DNA of 64,000 nt from Streptomyces venezuelae. Its GTDB lineage: Bacteria > Actinomycetota > Actinomycetes > Streptomycetales > Streptomycetaceae. Position 1 is the stretch's first letter. Each line of letters starts with the position of its first letter. Below the pieces are notes generated by a model. It made no database searches and was not told the origin of the DNA. It worked only from the letters and a program-made list of their open reading frames with translations. The DNA is taken from the NCBI RefSeq assembly GCF_008642375.1, contig NZ_CP029194.1, forward strand, positions 6,814,501-6,878,500. Direction: 5' to 3'. Below are positions 34,961 through 43,420 of this stretch, piece after piece. A program made the translations under genes and the position numbers.

Positions 34961-35864
34961 GCCGTACCTCCACCGCGCCGATCTCGTAGCCGAACCATTT
35001 GTTGATCGCCAGCATGGGTTCGTTGCCGGCGTCGTTCCCCGTGAACGCCTCCACGCAGCCCGCGGCCCGGGCCCGGTGCAGGGAGGCGGTCTTGACGAGC
35101 TTCGCGAGACCGCGGCCGCGGAAGGCGGGCGCCGTGCCCGTCATCCCCGAGGCGTACCGGCCCAGTCCGTCGGTCTGCGCGGCGCTGAACGCGGCGGGCA
35201 CCCCGTCCACCACCGCGACCGTCGTCAGCGCCCGGTCGAGGAGGGGATGGTTCCAGGTCGTCTCCAGCCAGTGCGGGTAGTCGTCCAGCTCGGCGCCCAC
35301 ATCACCCGGCTCGTCCGCGGTCGTCACCGCGTCCAGCTCGAAGAGGGCCCGCGGATCGGCCGCGAAGTCCTCGGCCGTCAGCAGCTCGACACCGGCCGGC
35401 GGCTCCTGGAGCGGCGGCAGTTCGACCGCCGCCAGGTCGAGCCGGAGGAAGTACGCGGAACGGCTCGGCGCGTAGCCCCGCTTCTCGGCCCACGCGCGGT
35501 TCCGCGGCTCGTCCATGACCCAGCTGTACAGCGTGTGCGCGCCCCGCTCCGCGAGGTGCTCCTCGGCGGCGCGCAGCAGCAGCGTGCCGGCGCCGAGCCC
35601 CGCGTGCGCCGGGTCCACGTACACGTTGGCGTAGCCGATGCCGGGCTCCGGCGCCTCGTACGCGATCCCCACCTGGGCCGTCCCGACGACCGCGCCGTCC
35701 TCGGACACGGCGACCAGCGGACGGTGGTGGCTGTCGGGATGGGCGTGCGCCCAGTCGAACGCGACCTGCTCGGCGGTGGCCAGCATGAAGGGAACCGCTG
35801 CTCGGCGCACGCGGGCAAAACCCTCGGCGTCCTCGGTACGTACATCACGGACGATCACAGTCAT
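34941..35864 (-). CDS. Tandem GNAT N-acetyltransferase
   Basis: The start at 35864 gives MTVIVRDVRTEDAEGFARVR, the normal family beginning; the open frame reaches further upstream without support. The 307-residue protein has two GNAT halves (about 1-150 and 165-305), with VYVDPAHAGLGAGTLLLRAA in the first and GTAPAFRGRGLAKLVKTASL in the second. Both acetyl-CoA loops look usable. The substrate is unknown. The gene ends within the start of the DUF402 gene and is divergent from a small GntR regulator. Confidence 0.88.
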   Translation of the reverse strand: MTVIVRDVRTEDAEGFARVRRAAVPFMLATAEQVAFDWAHAHPDSHHRPLVAVSEDGAVVGTAQVGIAYEAPEPGIGYANVYVDPAHAGLGAGTLLLRAAEEHLAERGAHTLYSWVMDEPRNRAWAEKRGYAPSRSAYFLRLDLAAVELPPLQEPPAGVELLTAEDFAADPRALFELDAVTTADEPGDVGAELDDYPHWLETTWNHPLLDRALTTVAVVDGVPAAFSAAQTDGLGRYASGMTGTAPAFRGRGLAKLVKTASLHRARAAGCVEAFTGNDAGNEPMLAINKWFGYEIGAVEVRHVRTVA

Positions 35865-35937
35865 GTGGCCGCACGCTACGTGTGGATGGTGGCCGCCGCC
35901 TCCCATTTTCCCGCGGGGTGGGGGCAGAATCGGAGGG

Positions 35938-36312
35938 GTGACACTCACCATCGCCGTGGACCACGAATCCACCACCGCTCCCTACGAACAGCTGCGTGCC
36001 CAGATCTCGGAGCGGGCCCGGTCGGGCAGACTGCCGGTCGGATACAAGCTGCCGACGGTACGCGGGCTCGCGGAGCAGCTCGGCCTCGCCGCGAACACGG
36101 TCGCCAAGGCGTACAAGGCACTGGAGTCGGACGGGGTGATCGAGACCCGCGGCCGCCACGGGACCTTCGTCGCGGCGGCCGGCGACGCGGCGACCCGCCG
36201 CGCCGCCACCGCCGCCGCCCAGTACGCCGAGGAGGCCCGTCGCCTCGGCCTCAGCCGCGAGGCGGCGGAGGGCGCCGTGCGCGAGGCCCTGCGCGCGGCG
36301 TACGACAGCTGA
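35938..36312 (+). CDS. Short GntR regulator (YtrA-like)
   Basis: This 124-residue protein has a winged-helix GntR domain (about 10-80) with YEQLRAQISERARSG and KLPTVRGLAEQLGLAANTVA. Only about 40 helical residues follow and no effector domain, as in the YtrA subfamily. The GTG at 35938 starts within a GGAGGGG run, so the ribosome site is very close and translation may be leaderless or weak. It is divergent from the GNAT/DUF402 pair and may control it. Confidence 0.87.
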   Translation: MTLTIAVDHESTTAPYEQLRAQISERARSGRLPVGYKLPTVRGLAEQLGLAANTVAKAYKALESDGVIETRGRHGTFVAAAGDAATRRAATAAAQYAEEARRLGLSREAAEGAVREALRAAYDS

Positions 36313-36336
36313 CCGGTCCCTGACCGCCGTTCGGCT

Positions 36337-37446
36337 CTACAGGTAGAGCCCCGCCCCCGCCGTACGAGGCTCCGGGAGGTCCGCCGGGGGCGTGCCGCGG
36401 CGCAGCGCGAACAGCTCCGCCAGCGTCGCGCCCTCGCGCGGCACGCCCTCCTCGTGCCCGAGCCAGGAGACCGACTCCGCCCTGGTCATGGGCCCGACCT
36501 CGATCCGGGCCAGACATCGACCGGGGCGGACGACGGCCGGGTGGAGCCGCTCCAGGTCCTCGTTGGTGGTGACCCCGACCAGGACGTTGCGCCCCTGACC
36601 GAGCAGCCCGTCCGTCAGGTTGAGCAGCCGCGACAGGGCCTGCCCCGCCGTGTGCTTCGCCTCGCCCCGGATCAGCTCGTCGCAGTCCTCCAGCAGCAGC
36701 AGCCGCCAGCGGCCCTTCGCCGTCCCCTCGTCCTCCCCGATGGCGATGTCCATCAGATAGCCGACGTCGTTGAACAACCGCTCCGGGTCCAGGACGCAGT
36801 CCACCTGGCACCACTCCCGCCAGGACCGCGCCAGCGTCCGCAGCGCGGAGGTCTTGCCCGTCCCCGGCGGCCCGTGCAGCAGCAGGAGACGGCCCGCGAT
36901 CGACTCGGGGGTCACCTTCATCAGCCGGTCCATGGACTCGGCCACCGGCGCCGAGTAGTTGGGCCGCACCTCGTCCCACGTCCCGGCGCTGATCTGCCGG
37001 GTGGTGCGGTGCGGGCCGCGCCGGGGCGACACGTACCAGAACCCCATCGTCACGTTCTCCGGCTGCGGCTCCGGTTCGTCCTTCGCCCCGTCGGTCGCCT
37101 CCTTCAGGATGCGCTCCGCGAGCTCCGCGTCCACCGCGGTGACGGTGACGTCCGCGCCCCGGTTCCAGCGGGAGATCAGCAGTGTCCAGCCCTCGCCCTC
37201 GGCGAGCACGGCACTGCGGTCGTCGTCCTTCGCGGCCCGCAGCACCACGGCGCCCGCCGGAAGGAGCGTCGCCTCGGCCTTGACCCGGTCCAGGGTGGTG
37301 CTGTGCGAGTGCGGCTGCTCGCCGGTCGCGAAGCGGCCGAGGAAGAGCGCGTCGACGACGTCCGACGGCGAGTCGCTGTCGTCGAGGTTGAGCCTGATGG
37401 GCAGCGACCGCTGGGGCTCGGACGGTACCGGTGGGGTGTCAGCCAT
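36337..37446 (-). CDS. AAA+ ATPase with DUF5925 N-terminal domain
   Basis: This protein is about 369 residues from the ATG at 37446; an ATG nine bases upstream is equally open and no good ribosome site separates them. The N-terminal DUF5925 part (about 10-150) contains DDSDSPSDVVDALFLGRF. The AAA+ domain (about 165-350) has Walker A GPPGTGKT, Walker B LLLLEDCDEL, and sensor-like VGVTTNEDL with arginine finger candidates in VVRPGRC. It may remodel a protein complex; the partner is unknown. It stands alone. Confidence 0.85.
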   Translation of the reverse strand: MADTPPVPSEPQRSLPIRLNLDDSDSPSDVVDALFLGRFATGEQPHSHSTTLDRVKAEATLLPAGAVVLRAAKDDDRSAVLAEGEGWTLLISRWNRGADVTVTAVDAELAERILKEATDGAKDEPEPQPENVTMGFWYVSPRRGPHRTTRQISAGTWDEVRPNYSAPVAESMDRLMKVTPESIAGRLLLLHGPPGTGKTSALRTLARSWREWCQVDCVLDPERLFNDVGYLMDIAIGEDEGTAKGRWRLLLLEDCDELIRGEAKHTAGQALSRLLNLTDGLLGQGRNVLVGVTTNEDLERLHPAVVRPGRCLARIEVGPMTRAESVSWLGHEEGVPREGATLAELFALRRGTPPADLPEPRTAGAGLYL

Positions 37447-37541
37447 GGCGCCCATGATCCGGCAACCGGGCATTCCGTGCACCGTGTTTTGAACGGGACG
37501 TTCCCCCCGGTCGCCGGTCCGTCCGCCGGTCCGGCGGTACG

Positions 37542-38354
37542 TCAGATCCAGTGACCCCGTATGGCACCCCGGGCGCGTCGCACGAGCGCGTACCCCTTCG
37601 TCATGGCCCGGTCCGCCGCGAAGTTCCGGCCGATCGCCCGGCCTTCCACGAGCCGGGTGAACTCCTTGATGTCCGTCGACCGCCGCACGGTGACCCGTTC
37701 CAGGGCGTACGGCCCCTGGCAGCGGCAGGCCAGGGCGTTCCCGACGGCGAGCGCCTGGGTGAAGCCGGCCTCCCGGACCGTGCGCCGGACCCGACGGCTG
37801 GAGTATCCGTAGGGGTACGCGAAGGAGGCCGGGGCGCTCCCGAGCTCCTCGCCCACGATCTCCCGGCAGCGCAGCGTCTCGAAGCGCAGCCGCCGAGCGT
37901 CGAGCTGGTCGAGCTGCGGATGGGTGTGGCTGTGGCCGCCGATCTCCGTGCCGGCGTCGGCCAGTTCGCGGACCTGCTCCCAGTCCAGCATGGTGTCGAG
38001 CGCGCCGCCCTCGTCGTGCTTGCCGCGCAGCCAGCCGGTGGAGACGAAGACGGTGCTCGCGAAGGAGTGCCGGGCGAGCTCCGGGAGGGCGTGCCGGTGG
38101 ACGCCCTCGTAGCCGTCGTCGAAGGTGATGAGGAGCGGCCGGGCGGGCAGCGGGGCGCTGGTGCGCCAGACGGCGGCGAGCGCGGCGGTCGTCAGCGGGG
38201 TGAACCCGCGCTCGGCGACCACCGCCATCTGCGCGGCGAAGGCCTCGGGGGTGACGGACAGCCCCAGGGTGGCGGGAGCGGGATCCCGGTCGACGGCGTG
38301 GTACATGAGGACGGGCACGCCCCGGGTGTACCCGTCCTCGCAATCGGTGCTCAC
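37542..38354 (-). CDS. Polysaccharide deacetylase family protein
   Basis: This 270-residue NodB-fold (carbohydrate esterase 4) enzyme shows LMYHAVD, the metal-binding TFDDGYEG, SHTHPQLDQLD and YPYGYSSRRVRR. No signal peptide is visible, so it should act inside the cell or on a lipid-linked sugar at the inner face. It removes acetyl groups from N-acetylated sugars. It is the third gene of a tight minus-strand operon behind two glycosyltransferases, with a four-base overlap and a GTG start. The operon probably makes a modified surface glycan. Confidence 0.88.
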   Translation of the reverse strand: MSTDCEDGYTRGVPVLMYHAVDRDPAPATLGLSVTPEAFAAQMAVVAERGFTPLTTAALAAVWRTSAPLPARPLLITFDDGYEGVHRHALPELARHSFASTVFVSTGWLRGKHDEGGALDTMLDWEQVRELADAGTEIGGHSHTHPQLDQLDARRLRFETLRCREIVGEELGSAPASFAYPYGYSSRRVRRTVREAGFTQALAVGNALACRCQGPYALERVTVRRSTDIKEFTRLVEGRAIGRNFAADRAMTKGYALVRRARGAIRGHWI

Positions 38355-39382
38355 GAGGAGGCCCTCTCGACGGCGCTCTCCTCGGTCCGTTCGATCGGGC
38401 CCCAGGAGAACGTCGGTCCGCCGCGCCGGGTCCGCAGCGTGCCGAGCGCGTAGCCGCCGGCCGCGACCGTCACGCCGGTCACGATCGCCCCGGCCCGCCC
38501 CGCGCCGCCGGACCGGCCGCGCAGTGCGTCACGCACACCGCGCAGGACCCCGGCGGGCAACACCCGCGTCGTGTAGCGCCGTTCGGACTCCAGCCCCTTC
38601 TGCGCGCCGACGCTCCGCGCGACGAGCGCCTTGGAGAGCCCCTCGGCGTACACCCGGGTACGGAAGTAGCCGAAGCGCTCGCGGGCGGCGGGCACCTTGT
38701 GGTGGATGACCGCCCGGTCGTCGATCAGCAGAACCGCCCCGGGCATCGCCTTGGCGAGCCGGATGCACAGCTCGGTCTCCTCGCAGCCGAGGGGCCGCCG
38801 GTCGCCGTCCCGGCCGATGCCGGTGGCGAAACCGCCGGCCGCGTCGAAGGCGGTGCGGCGGAAGGAGGCGTTGCCGCCGAGGACGTTGCGCACGCGGGCC
38901 CGGCCCGGGGGCAGGCCCCGGTACGTACAGCCGACGACCCAGTCGAACTCCTCGGGGAACCAGGCCGGGCGGCGGCCGGAGGCCCAGGCGGGCAGGGTCC
39001 GGCCGCCGACGGCCATGACCTCGGGTCCGTCGTAGGCTGCGGCGAAGTGGTGGAGCCAGTCCGGCTCGGCGACGGCGTCGTCGTCGAGGAAGGCCACGAA
39101 CTCGCCGCGGGCGGCGGCGATTCCGGTGTTGCGGCCGGAGGAGAGGCCGCGGGGGCCCGCGTTGGCGAGCACCCGCACCTCCTCGTGGAGCCGCTCGTCC
39201 GCGTACTCCTCGGTGAGCCGTTCCCGGAGCCGCTCGTTGTGGTCGACCACGAGCAGGGTCTCCAGGGGCGGCAGCGACTGCTTCCGTACGGAGTCGACGG
39301 CGGCGAGGATGTCCTCCCACCGCTCCTCCGTGTAGACACAGATCACCACCGAGAAGCCGTGCGGGGACGTGCGGTCGTTCAA
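38351..39382 (-). CDS. Glycosyltransferase family 2, second gene of operon
   Basis: This 343-residue protein has a GT-A domain (about 8-240) with VVICVYTEERWEDI, the DxD-type motif FLDDDAVAEPDW, and GNASFRRTAFDAAGGF and GCEETELCIRLAKA for acceptor and donor sites. A hydrophobic segment near residues 300-320 may touch the membrane. It starts with TTG behind GGAGAGG and overlaps the upstream transferase by four bases. It should add a sugar from a nucleotide donor to a growing glycan. The identity of the sugar is unknown. Confidence 0.88.
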   Translation of the reverse strand: MNDRTSPHGFSVVICVYTEERWEDILAAVDSVRKQSLPPLETLLVVDHNERLRERLTEEYADERLHEEVRVLANAGPRGLSSGRNTGIAAARGEFVAFLDDDAVAEPDWLHHFAAAYDGPEVMAVGGRTLPAWASGRRPAWFPEEFDWVVGCTYRGLPPGRARVRNVLGGNASFRRTAFDAAGGFATGIGRDGDRRPLGCEETELCIRLAKAMPGAVLLIDDRAVIHHKVPAARERFGYFRTRVYAEGLSKALVARSVGAQKGLESERRYTTRVLPAGVLRGVRDALRGRSGGAGRAGAIVTGVTVAAGGYALGTLRTRRGGPTFSWGPIERTEESAVERASS

Positions 39383-40209
39383 GATGCCTCTCCCCGGGGG
39401 ACGTTGACCGAGAACGGGGCCGGCCGGCGGCGGGCGGCCTTGCTGACGGCCTTCTCCTTGAGGATGACCTTCAGGACCCGGATGCCGTCGCGCACGGCGT
39501 TGAGATTGCTGACGCCGTGGATGCGGTTGTATTCGTGGCTCGGCACTTCCTGCACCTTGAGGCCGGCCGTGACGACCCTGATGTTGATGAGGGTCTCGAT
39601 CTCGAAGCCGGTGCAGTCGAGGGTGATCTTGTCGAGGCAGTGCCGCCAGAAGGCGTTGTAGCCGTAGCAGAGGTCGGTGTAGCGGGCGCCGAACTTGCGG
39701 TTGACGAGCGTGCAGAGTGCCCAGTTGCCGAGTCGGCGAATGGCCGTCATGTCGTCCGTGCCGCCGCCGTTGGCGAATCGCGAGCCCTTGGCGAAGTCGG
39801 CGCCGCCGACGAGGGCGGAGACATAGGAGACGATCTCCTGGCCGTCGGCCGAGCCGTCGGCGTCGACCATGACGATGATGTCGCCGGTGCAGGCGGCGAA
39901 GCCGCTGATCAGGGCGTCGCCCTTGCCCTTGCCGACCTGCTTGACGACCTTGACGTCCGGCCTGAGTTCACGGGCGACGTTCACGGTGTCGTCGGTGGAA
40001 TTTCCGTCGACGAGGACGACTTCGTGGATCCATTCCGGCAGCGTCTTGAAGACGTACGGAAGATTTTCGGCCTCGTTCATCGCGGGAATGACGACACTCA
40101 CCGGCGGAGTGATCGCCAAATGCGAAGTGATGGCGCGGTACTGGGCCGCTATTCGACTCGGCTCGGTCATTTCTTGGCCCGTAGTGGCCGGGCGCAGGAA
40201 CGAGCTCAT
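39379..40209 (-). CDS. Glycosyltransferase family 2 (polyprenyl-phosphate sugar synthase-like)
   Basis: This 276-residue protein begins MSSFLRPATTGQEMTEP with an AGGACC ribosome site before the ATG. The GT-A domain contains VSVVIPAMNEAENLPYV, VDGNSTDDTV, GKGKGDALISGFAA and the metal-binding MVDADGSADG. It ends IHGVSNLNAVRDGIRVL. This resembles transferases that load a sugar on polyprenyl phosphate. It is the first gene of the operon with 38351 and 37542, so it likely starts the pathway. There are no membrane helices of its own. Confidence 0.88.
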   Translation of the reverse strand: MSSFLRPATTGQEMTEPSRIAAQYRAITSHLAITPPVSVVIPAMNEAENLPYVFKTLPEWIHEVVLVDGNSTDDTVNVARELRPDVKVVKQVGKGKGDALISGFAACTGDIIVMVDADGSADGQEIVSYVSALVGGADFAKGSRFANGGGTDDMTAIRRLGNWALCTLVNRKFGARYTDLCYGYNAFWRHCLDKITLDCTGFEIETLINIRVVTAGLKVQEVPSHEYNRIHGVSNLNAVRDGIRVLKVILKEKAVSKAARRRPAPFSVNVPRGEAS

Positions 40210-40877
40210 GGGTCCTGATTCCCTCTCGTCCGGTGGGCCGCCCACCCCTTGGGCGGTCCTATGGTGTGTCCGGTTCGAAAGGGGGGTGCTCGCCTCGCCC
40301 ACGCGGCATCGACACAGGGTCGATCTCCTTGCGGGATCGGCGAGTTGGCATGACTGGCCGCGCGGTACCCGCGACCCGGCGCCCAACGAACACCGAGCAC
40401 GGCACCCCCCTACCGCGCCCCGCACCGGAGCCATCGCGACGCTAGAGCCCTCCCCTGAGCCGCTTTGCTTGATGGTCCTGTGCGGGTGAGATGTACGACG
40501 GTATTGATGAATGGGACTGTATGGCAAGTCCCGGATCGGTGGCCCGCTTTTCCGCAGTTTGGCGAAGGTTCGTCGGTCAGATGCGCAACTGTCCCGGTCG
40601 GATTCGGTCAATCCGTTTGCATGTAGGGAACAGTGATGCGGGATCACGTTTCTGTGCCTTGTTGTGCGAATGTGTCGCGAAGGTGTCGCGGTCACGTTCG
40701 ATCGCTTATCGGGAGCGGAAGTTCCGCTTCCTGTCATGGCCGGATCTCGACCGTCGCCGCCGGAGGTTCACCTGAGCGCCGCTGGAGTCCGGCACCAGTT
40801 TTGACATGAACACTTCCGGTCGGGCGGATCCGATGCTACTACCTGGTAACGCAGAGATCCTGCTACAGGGAGGTTCC
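40210..40877. other. 668-bp divergent intergenic region
   Basis: This gap separates the glycosyltransferase operon from the esterase gene and should hold both promoters. A consensus TTGACA lies at 40801-40806, about 72 bases before the esterase ATG, but I see no matching minus-10 at standard spacing. The middle part is less GC-rich than its surroundings. An open frame at 40491-40775 has no ribosome site and poor codon bias, so I do not count it as a gene. Confidence 0.35.
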
Positions 40878-41684
40878 ATGAGACTGCCCCGCTTCGCGGC
40901 CCTTTCGTCCTCGCTCCTGCTCGGCGCCGTCCTCGCCCTCACCGGGGTGAGCGCGGCCCAGGCGGCCGAAACCGCCGCCCTCGACTACGTGGCGCTGGGG
41001 GACTCGTACTCCTCCGGTGTCGGTGCCGGCAGCTACGACAGCGCCAGTGGCGACTGCAAGCGCTCCACGAAGGCGTTTCCGGTGCTCTGGAAGAACGCCA
41101 ACGCCCCTTCGTCCTTCGCGTTCACCGCTTGCTCCGGCGCCCGAACGGGTGATGTGACCGCCAATCAGCTCGGCCCCCTCTCGGCCGCCACGGACCTGGT
41201 CTCTCTCACGATCGGGGGAAATGACGCCGGTTTCGCCGACGTCATGACGACCTGTGTGCTGCAGTCCGAGGCCACCTGTATCAACCGCGTGAATCAGGCC
41301 AAGGCCTACGTGGACTCCACGCTGCCCGGCAAGCTCGACTCCGTCTACACGGCCATCAGGAACAAGGCGCCCGCCGCCGAGGTCGTCGTCCTCGGCTACC
41401 CGCGCTTCTACAAGCTGGGCGGCAGCTGTGTCGCCGGCCTGAGCGAGGGCGAGCGCACCGCCATCAACGGCGCCTCGGACTACCTCAACGCCGCCGTCGC
41501 CAAGCGCGCGGCCGACCACGGCTACACCTTCGCCAGCGTCGTCCCGACCTTCACCGGCCACGAGATCTGCTCCGGCTCCGCGTGGCTGCACAGCGTCAAC
41601 TGGCTCAACATCGGGGAGTCCTACCACCCGACCGCGGCCGGCCAGTCGGGCGGCTACCTGCCGTCCTTCAACGGGGCGGTGTAG
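40878..41684 (+). CDS. Secreted SGNH/GDSL esterase or lipase
   Basis: This 268-residue protein has a signal peptide (about 1-32, cut near AQAAE). The SGNH blocks are present: GDSYSSG (Ser), TIGGNDAGF (Gly/Asn) and SYHPTAAG (His with Asp/Ser context). Six cysteines in the mature part suit three disulfides, as in the Streptomyces extracellular SGNH lipases. The GGGAGG site fits the ATG at 40878. It hydrolyses fatty-acid or aryl esters outside the cell. Its end overlaps the convergent kinase-like gene by 17 bases. Confidence 0.93.
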   Translation: MRLPRFAALSSSLLLGAVLALTGVSAAQAAETAALDYVALGDSYSSGVGAGSYDSASGDCKRSTKAFPVLWKNANAPSSFAFTACSGARTGDVTANQLGPLSAATDLVSLTIGGNDAGFADVMTTCVLQSEATCINRVNQAKAYVDSTLPGKLDSVYTAIRNKAPAAEVVVLGYPRFYKLGGSCVAGLSEGERTAINGASDYLNAAVAKRAADHGYTFASVVPTFTGHEICSGSAWLHSVNWLNIGESYHPTAAGQSGGYLPSFNGAV

Positions 41685-42669
41685 CGGATCCGTCCCCGGT
41701 GCCCGTCGGGCCGGGACCGGCCGGAGCGGTGCTCGTGACCCCGCCCGGACCGGGACCGGCTCCCGGCTCCCCGTCCCGCACGAGGTGGTACGTCAACGCC
41801 CCGGTGATCAGCAGGGCCCCGACCAGCCCGGCCGCGAGGACCGGGCCCCGGCGGGGCCGTGCCGATCGCCGGGGCGGCCGCGCTCCCGCGGGAGCCGGCG
41901 CCGGACCCCCGCCGCGCGCCCCCTCGTCACCCTCGCTCGCGGTCGGGGGCCTCCTCGTGGTGTCGGACTCCGCACGCGGGGACCCGCCGCCGGCCCGCGG
42001 CGCACCGCCCGGCGCCGCCCGCCGCAGCTCCCGCTCGGCCTGATCCGCCGTCAGGGCCGGCTCCGGGTCCTCGCCGAGGAGCCGCCCGATCACCGAGGCC
42101 AGCGGCCCGGGCCGGCCTCCCACGGCGGTGTCGAGGAGCGCTCCGAGGGACCGCAGCTCCGCCGCCGCGTCCGGTTCGGCCTCCGGCGGGGTGGTGATCC
42201 CCGTACCGAAGCCGGTGACGACGACCCGTCCGTCGTTGGCGAGCAGGACGTGTCCCGGGTCCACGCCCCGGTGGGGGACGCCCGCCGCGCGCGCCGCCCG
42301 GAGCGCGGCGAGGGTCTCCGCGCCGACGCGAGCGGCCTCCGGCGGGGGCAGCGGACCGCCGGCCTCCAGCGTCTCGGCCAGGCTGAGGCCGCGGACCAGC
42401 TCCATCGCGACCCACGGCCGGCCGTCCTCGGTGGCCACGCCGTGCACCCGCACCACCGACGGGTGGGAGATCCGGGCGGCCGCCCGCGCCCCGCGCTCCA
42501 GGCGCGCGTACAGCAGGGGGGCTTCGTCGGCGGGGAGTCCGGCCGGGACGCGGAGCTCCTTGAGGGCCACCTCATGGACGAGCGTCTCGTCGAGGGCGCG
42601 CCAGACCGTGCCCGTCGCCCCTTCCGCGAGGACGTCCAGCAGCCGGTAACGACCCGCGATCACCGTCAT
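41668..42669 (-). CDS. Ser/Thr kinase-like membrane protein, probably a pseudokinase
   Basis: This 333-residue protein has a Hanks-type kinase fold in residues 6-215. The ATP-binding Lys is kept (VALK, Lys37), but the catalytic loop reads HRGVDPGHVLL (133-143) where active kinases have HRD and a later Asn. The DFG metal motif is GFG (153-155). The Gly loop is also altered (EGATGT). Catalysis is therefore unlikely. A Pro/Arg-rich linker, one membrane helix (about 283-305) and a Pro/Gly-rich outer tail follow. A role as a scaffold or signal relay is inferred. It lies convergent to the esterase gene. Confidence 0.85.
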   Translation of the reverse strand: MTVIAGRYRLLDVLAEGATGTVWRALDETLVHEVALKELRVPAGLPADEAPLLYARLERGARAAARISHPSVVRVHGVATEDGRPWVAMELVRGLSLAETLEAGGPLPPPEAARVGAETLAALRAARAAGVPHRGVDPGHVLLANDGRVVVTGFGTGITTPPEAEPDAAAELRSLGALLDTAVGGRPGPLASVIGRLLGEDPEPALTADQAERELRRAAPGGAPRAGGGSPRAESDTTRRPPTASEGDEGARGGGPAPAPAGARPPRRSARPRRGPVLAAGLVGALLITGALTYHLVRDGEPGAGPGPGGVTSTAPAGPGPTGTGDGSATPPR

Positions 42670-42992
42670 GGCTCCACGGTAACCGAGCGGTGTCCTTCCG
42701 ACTCCGGTCCGTACGGCACCGCACGGTCCGGCGCGATGGAACGATCTTGGTGGCGGAGATCACACCGGTCCGCGTGGCCGGAGGTCGACGTCCTCGGTGC
42801 AGGATGGTTCGTGACGGTTCGACAGGTGTTCGAGGCCTGTCCAACTCACCCTGGAATCAGATGGATTCGCACAGTGACCGTCAACCCTCGTACGGGGGCG
42901 GTGAATCCCGTCGGCGGGATACACGGGTGTGACGGTGGAGCGATAGGGTTAACCTGCCCGGGCCGGGTGCCCTTGTACGGGTGGGGAGTGAC
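42670..42992. other. Divergent gap of 323 bp, no gene seen
   Basis: This should carry the promoters of the pseudokinase gene (minus) and the small protein gene (plus). A TAGGGT at 42944-42949 could be a minus-10 for the latter, without a clear minus-35. No RNA gene or notable hairpin was found. Confidence 0.3.
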
Positions 42993-43265
42993 ATGGAACA
43001 GATAGCAATGCGCAGCAGGCCGCGAGTGCCTGCCATCACCTGCGGGAGCAGCGCGACGAGTTCGCGCCTCGACCGCCATCTCGCGGTGCTCGGCGGCCCC
43101 GCCGTGCCCCAGCGCGAGGTGGCCGAGGCGACGCTGCTGATGCGGGAACTGACGTCACGTATGCCGGAGGCGCCGGTGCACAGCCACCGTGGCCGCAGCG
43201 CGCGGGTCTCGCTCTTCGCACCGCTCCGCCGACTGCGCCGCTCGCTCTTCGGCGCGCGCCACTAG
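42993..43265 (+). CDS. Small conserved-looking hypothetical protein
   Basis: This 90-residue basic protein starts at an ATG behind a GGGGAG site; an in-frame ATG 15 bases on is also possible. It contains SSRLDRHLAVLGG, then EVAEATLLMRELTSRM and an Arg-rich end (APLRRLRRSLFG). No signal peptide, membrane helix or known domain is seen. The Arg/Leu tail could form an amphipathic helix. A strong hairpin follows the gene. It is likely real, of unknown function. Confidence 0.6.
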   Translation: MEQIAMRSRPRVPAITCGSSATSSRLDRHLAVLGGPAVPQREVAEATLLMRELTSRMPEAPVHSHRGRSARVSLFAPLRRLRRSLFGARH

Positions 43266-43342
43266 AGGACCGGGGGCCGGGCCGCGTACCCCGAGGCCGC
43301 CCGCCCGCTTCCGCCCGGTCTTCCGTACGACCCGCTCGCGAC

Positions 43343-43374
43343 AACGCCGGACGTGTCCCCGCCCGTCCGGCGTT
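43343..43374. terminator. Two-way hairpin terminator
   Basis: Perfect 11-base arms at 43343-43353 and 43364-43374 enclose a 10-base loop. It sits between the small plus-strand gene and the convergent CoA transferase gene and could end transcription from both sides. Confidence 0.65.
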
Positions 43375-43420
43375 CCGTCGTGTCCTGGCCGGTCCGCCGC
43401 CCCGGTTCGTCAGGTGGGCG

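Noticed and set aside
40491..40775. 94-codon open frame in the gap before the esterase gene
   Set aside because: No ribosome site, weak third-position GC bias and no recognisable feature; the gap is better read as promoter DNA.
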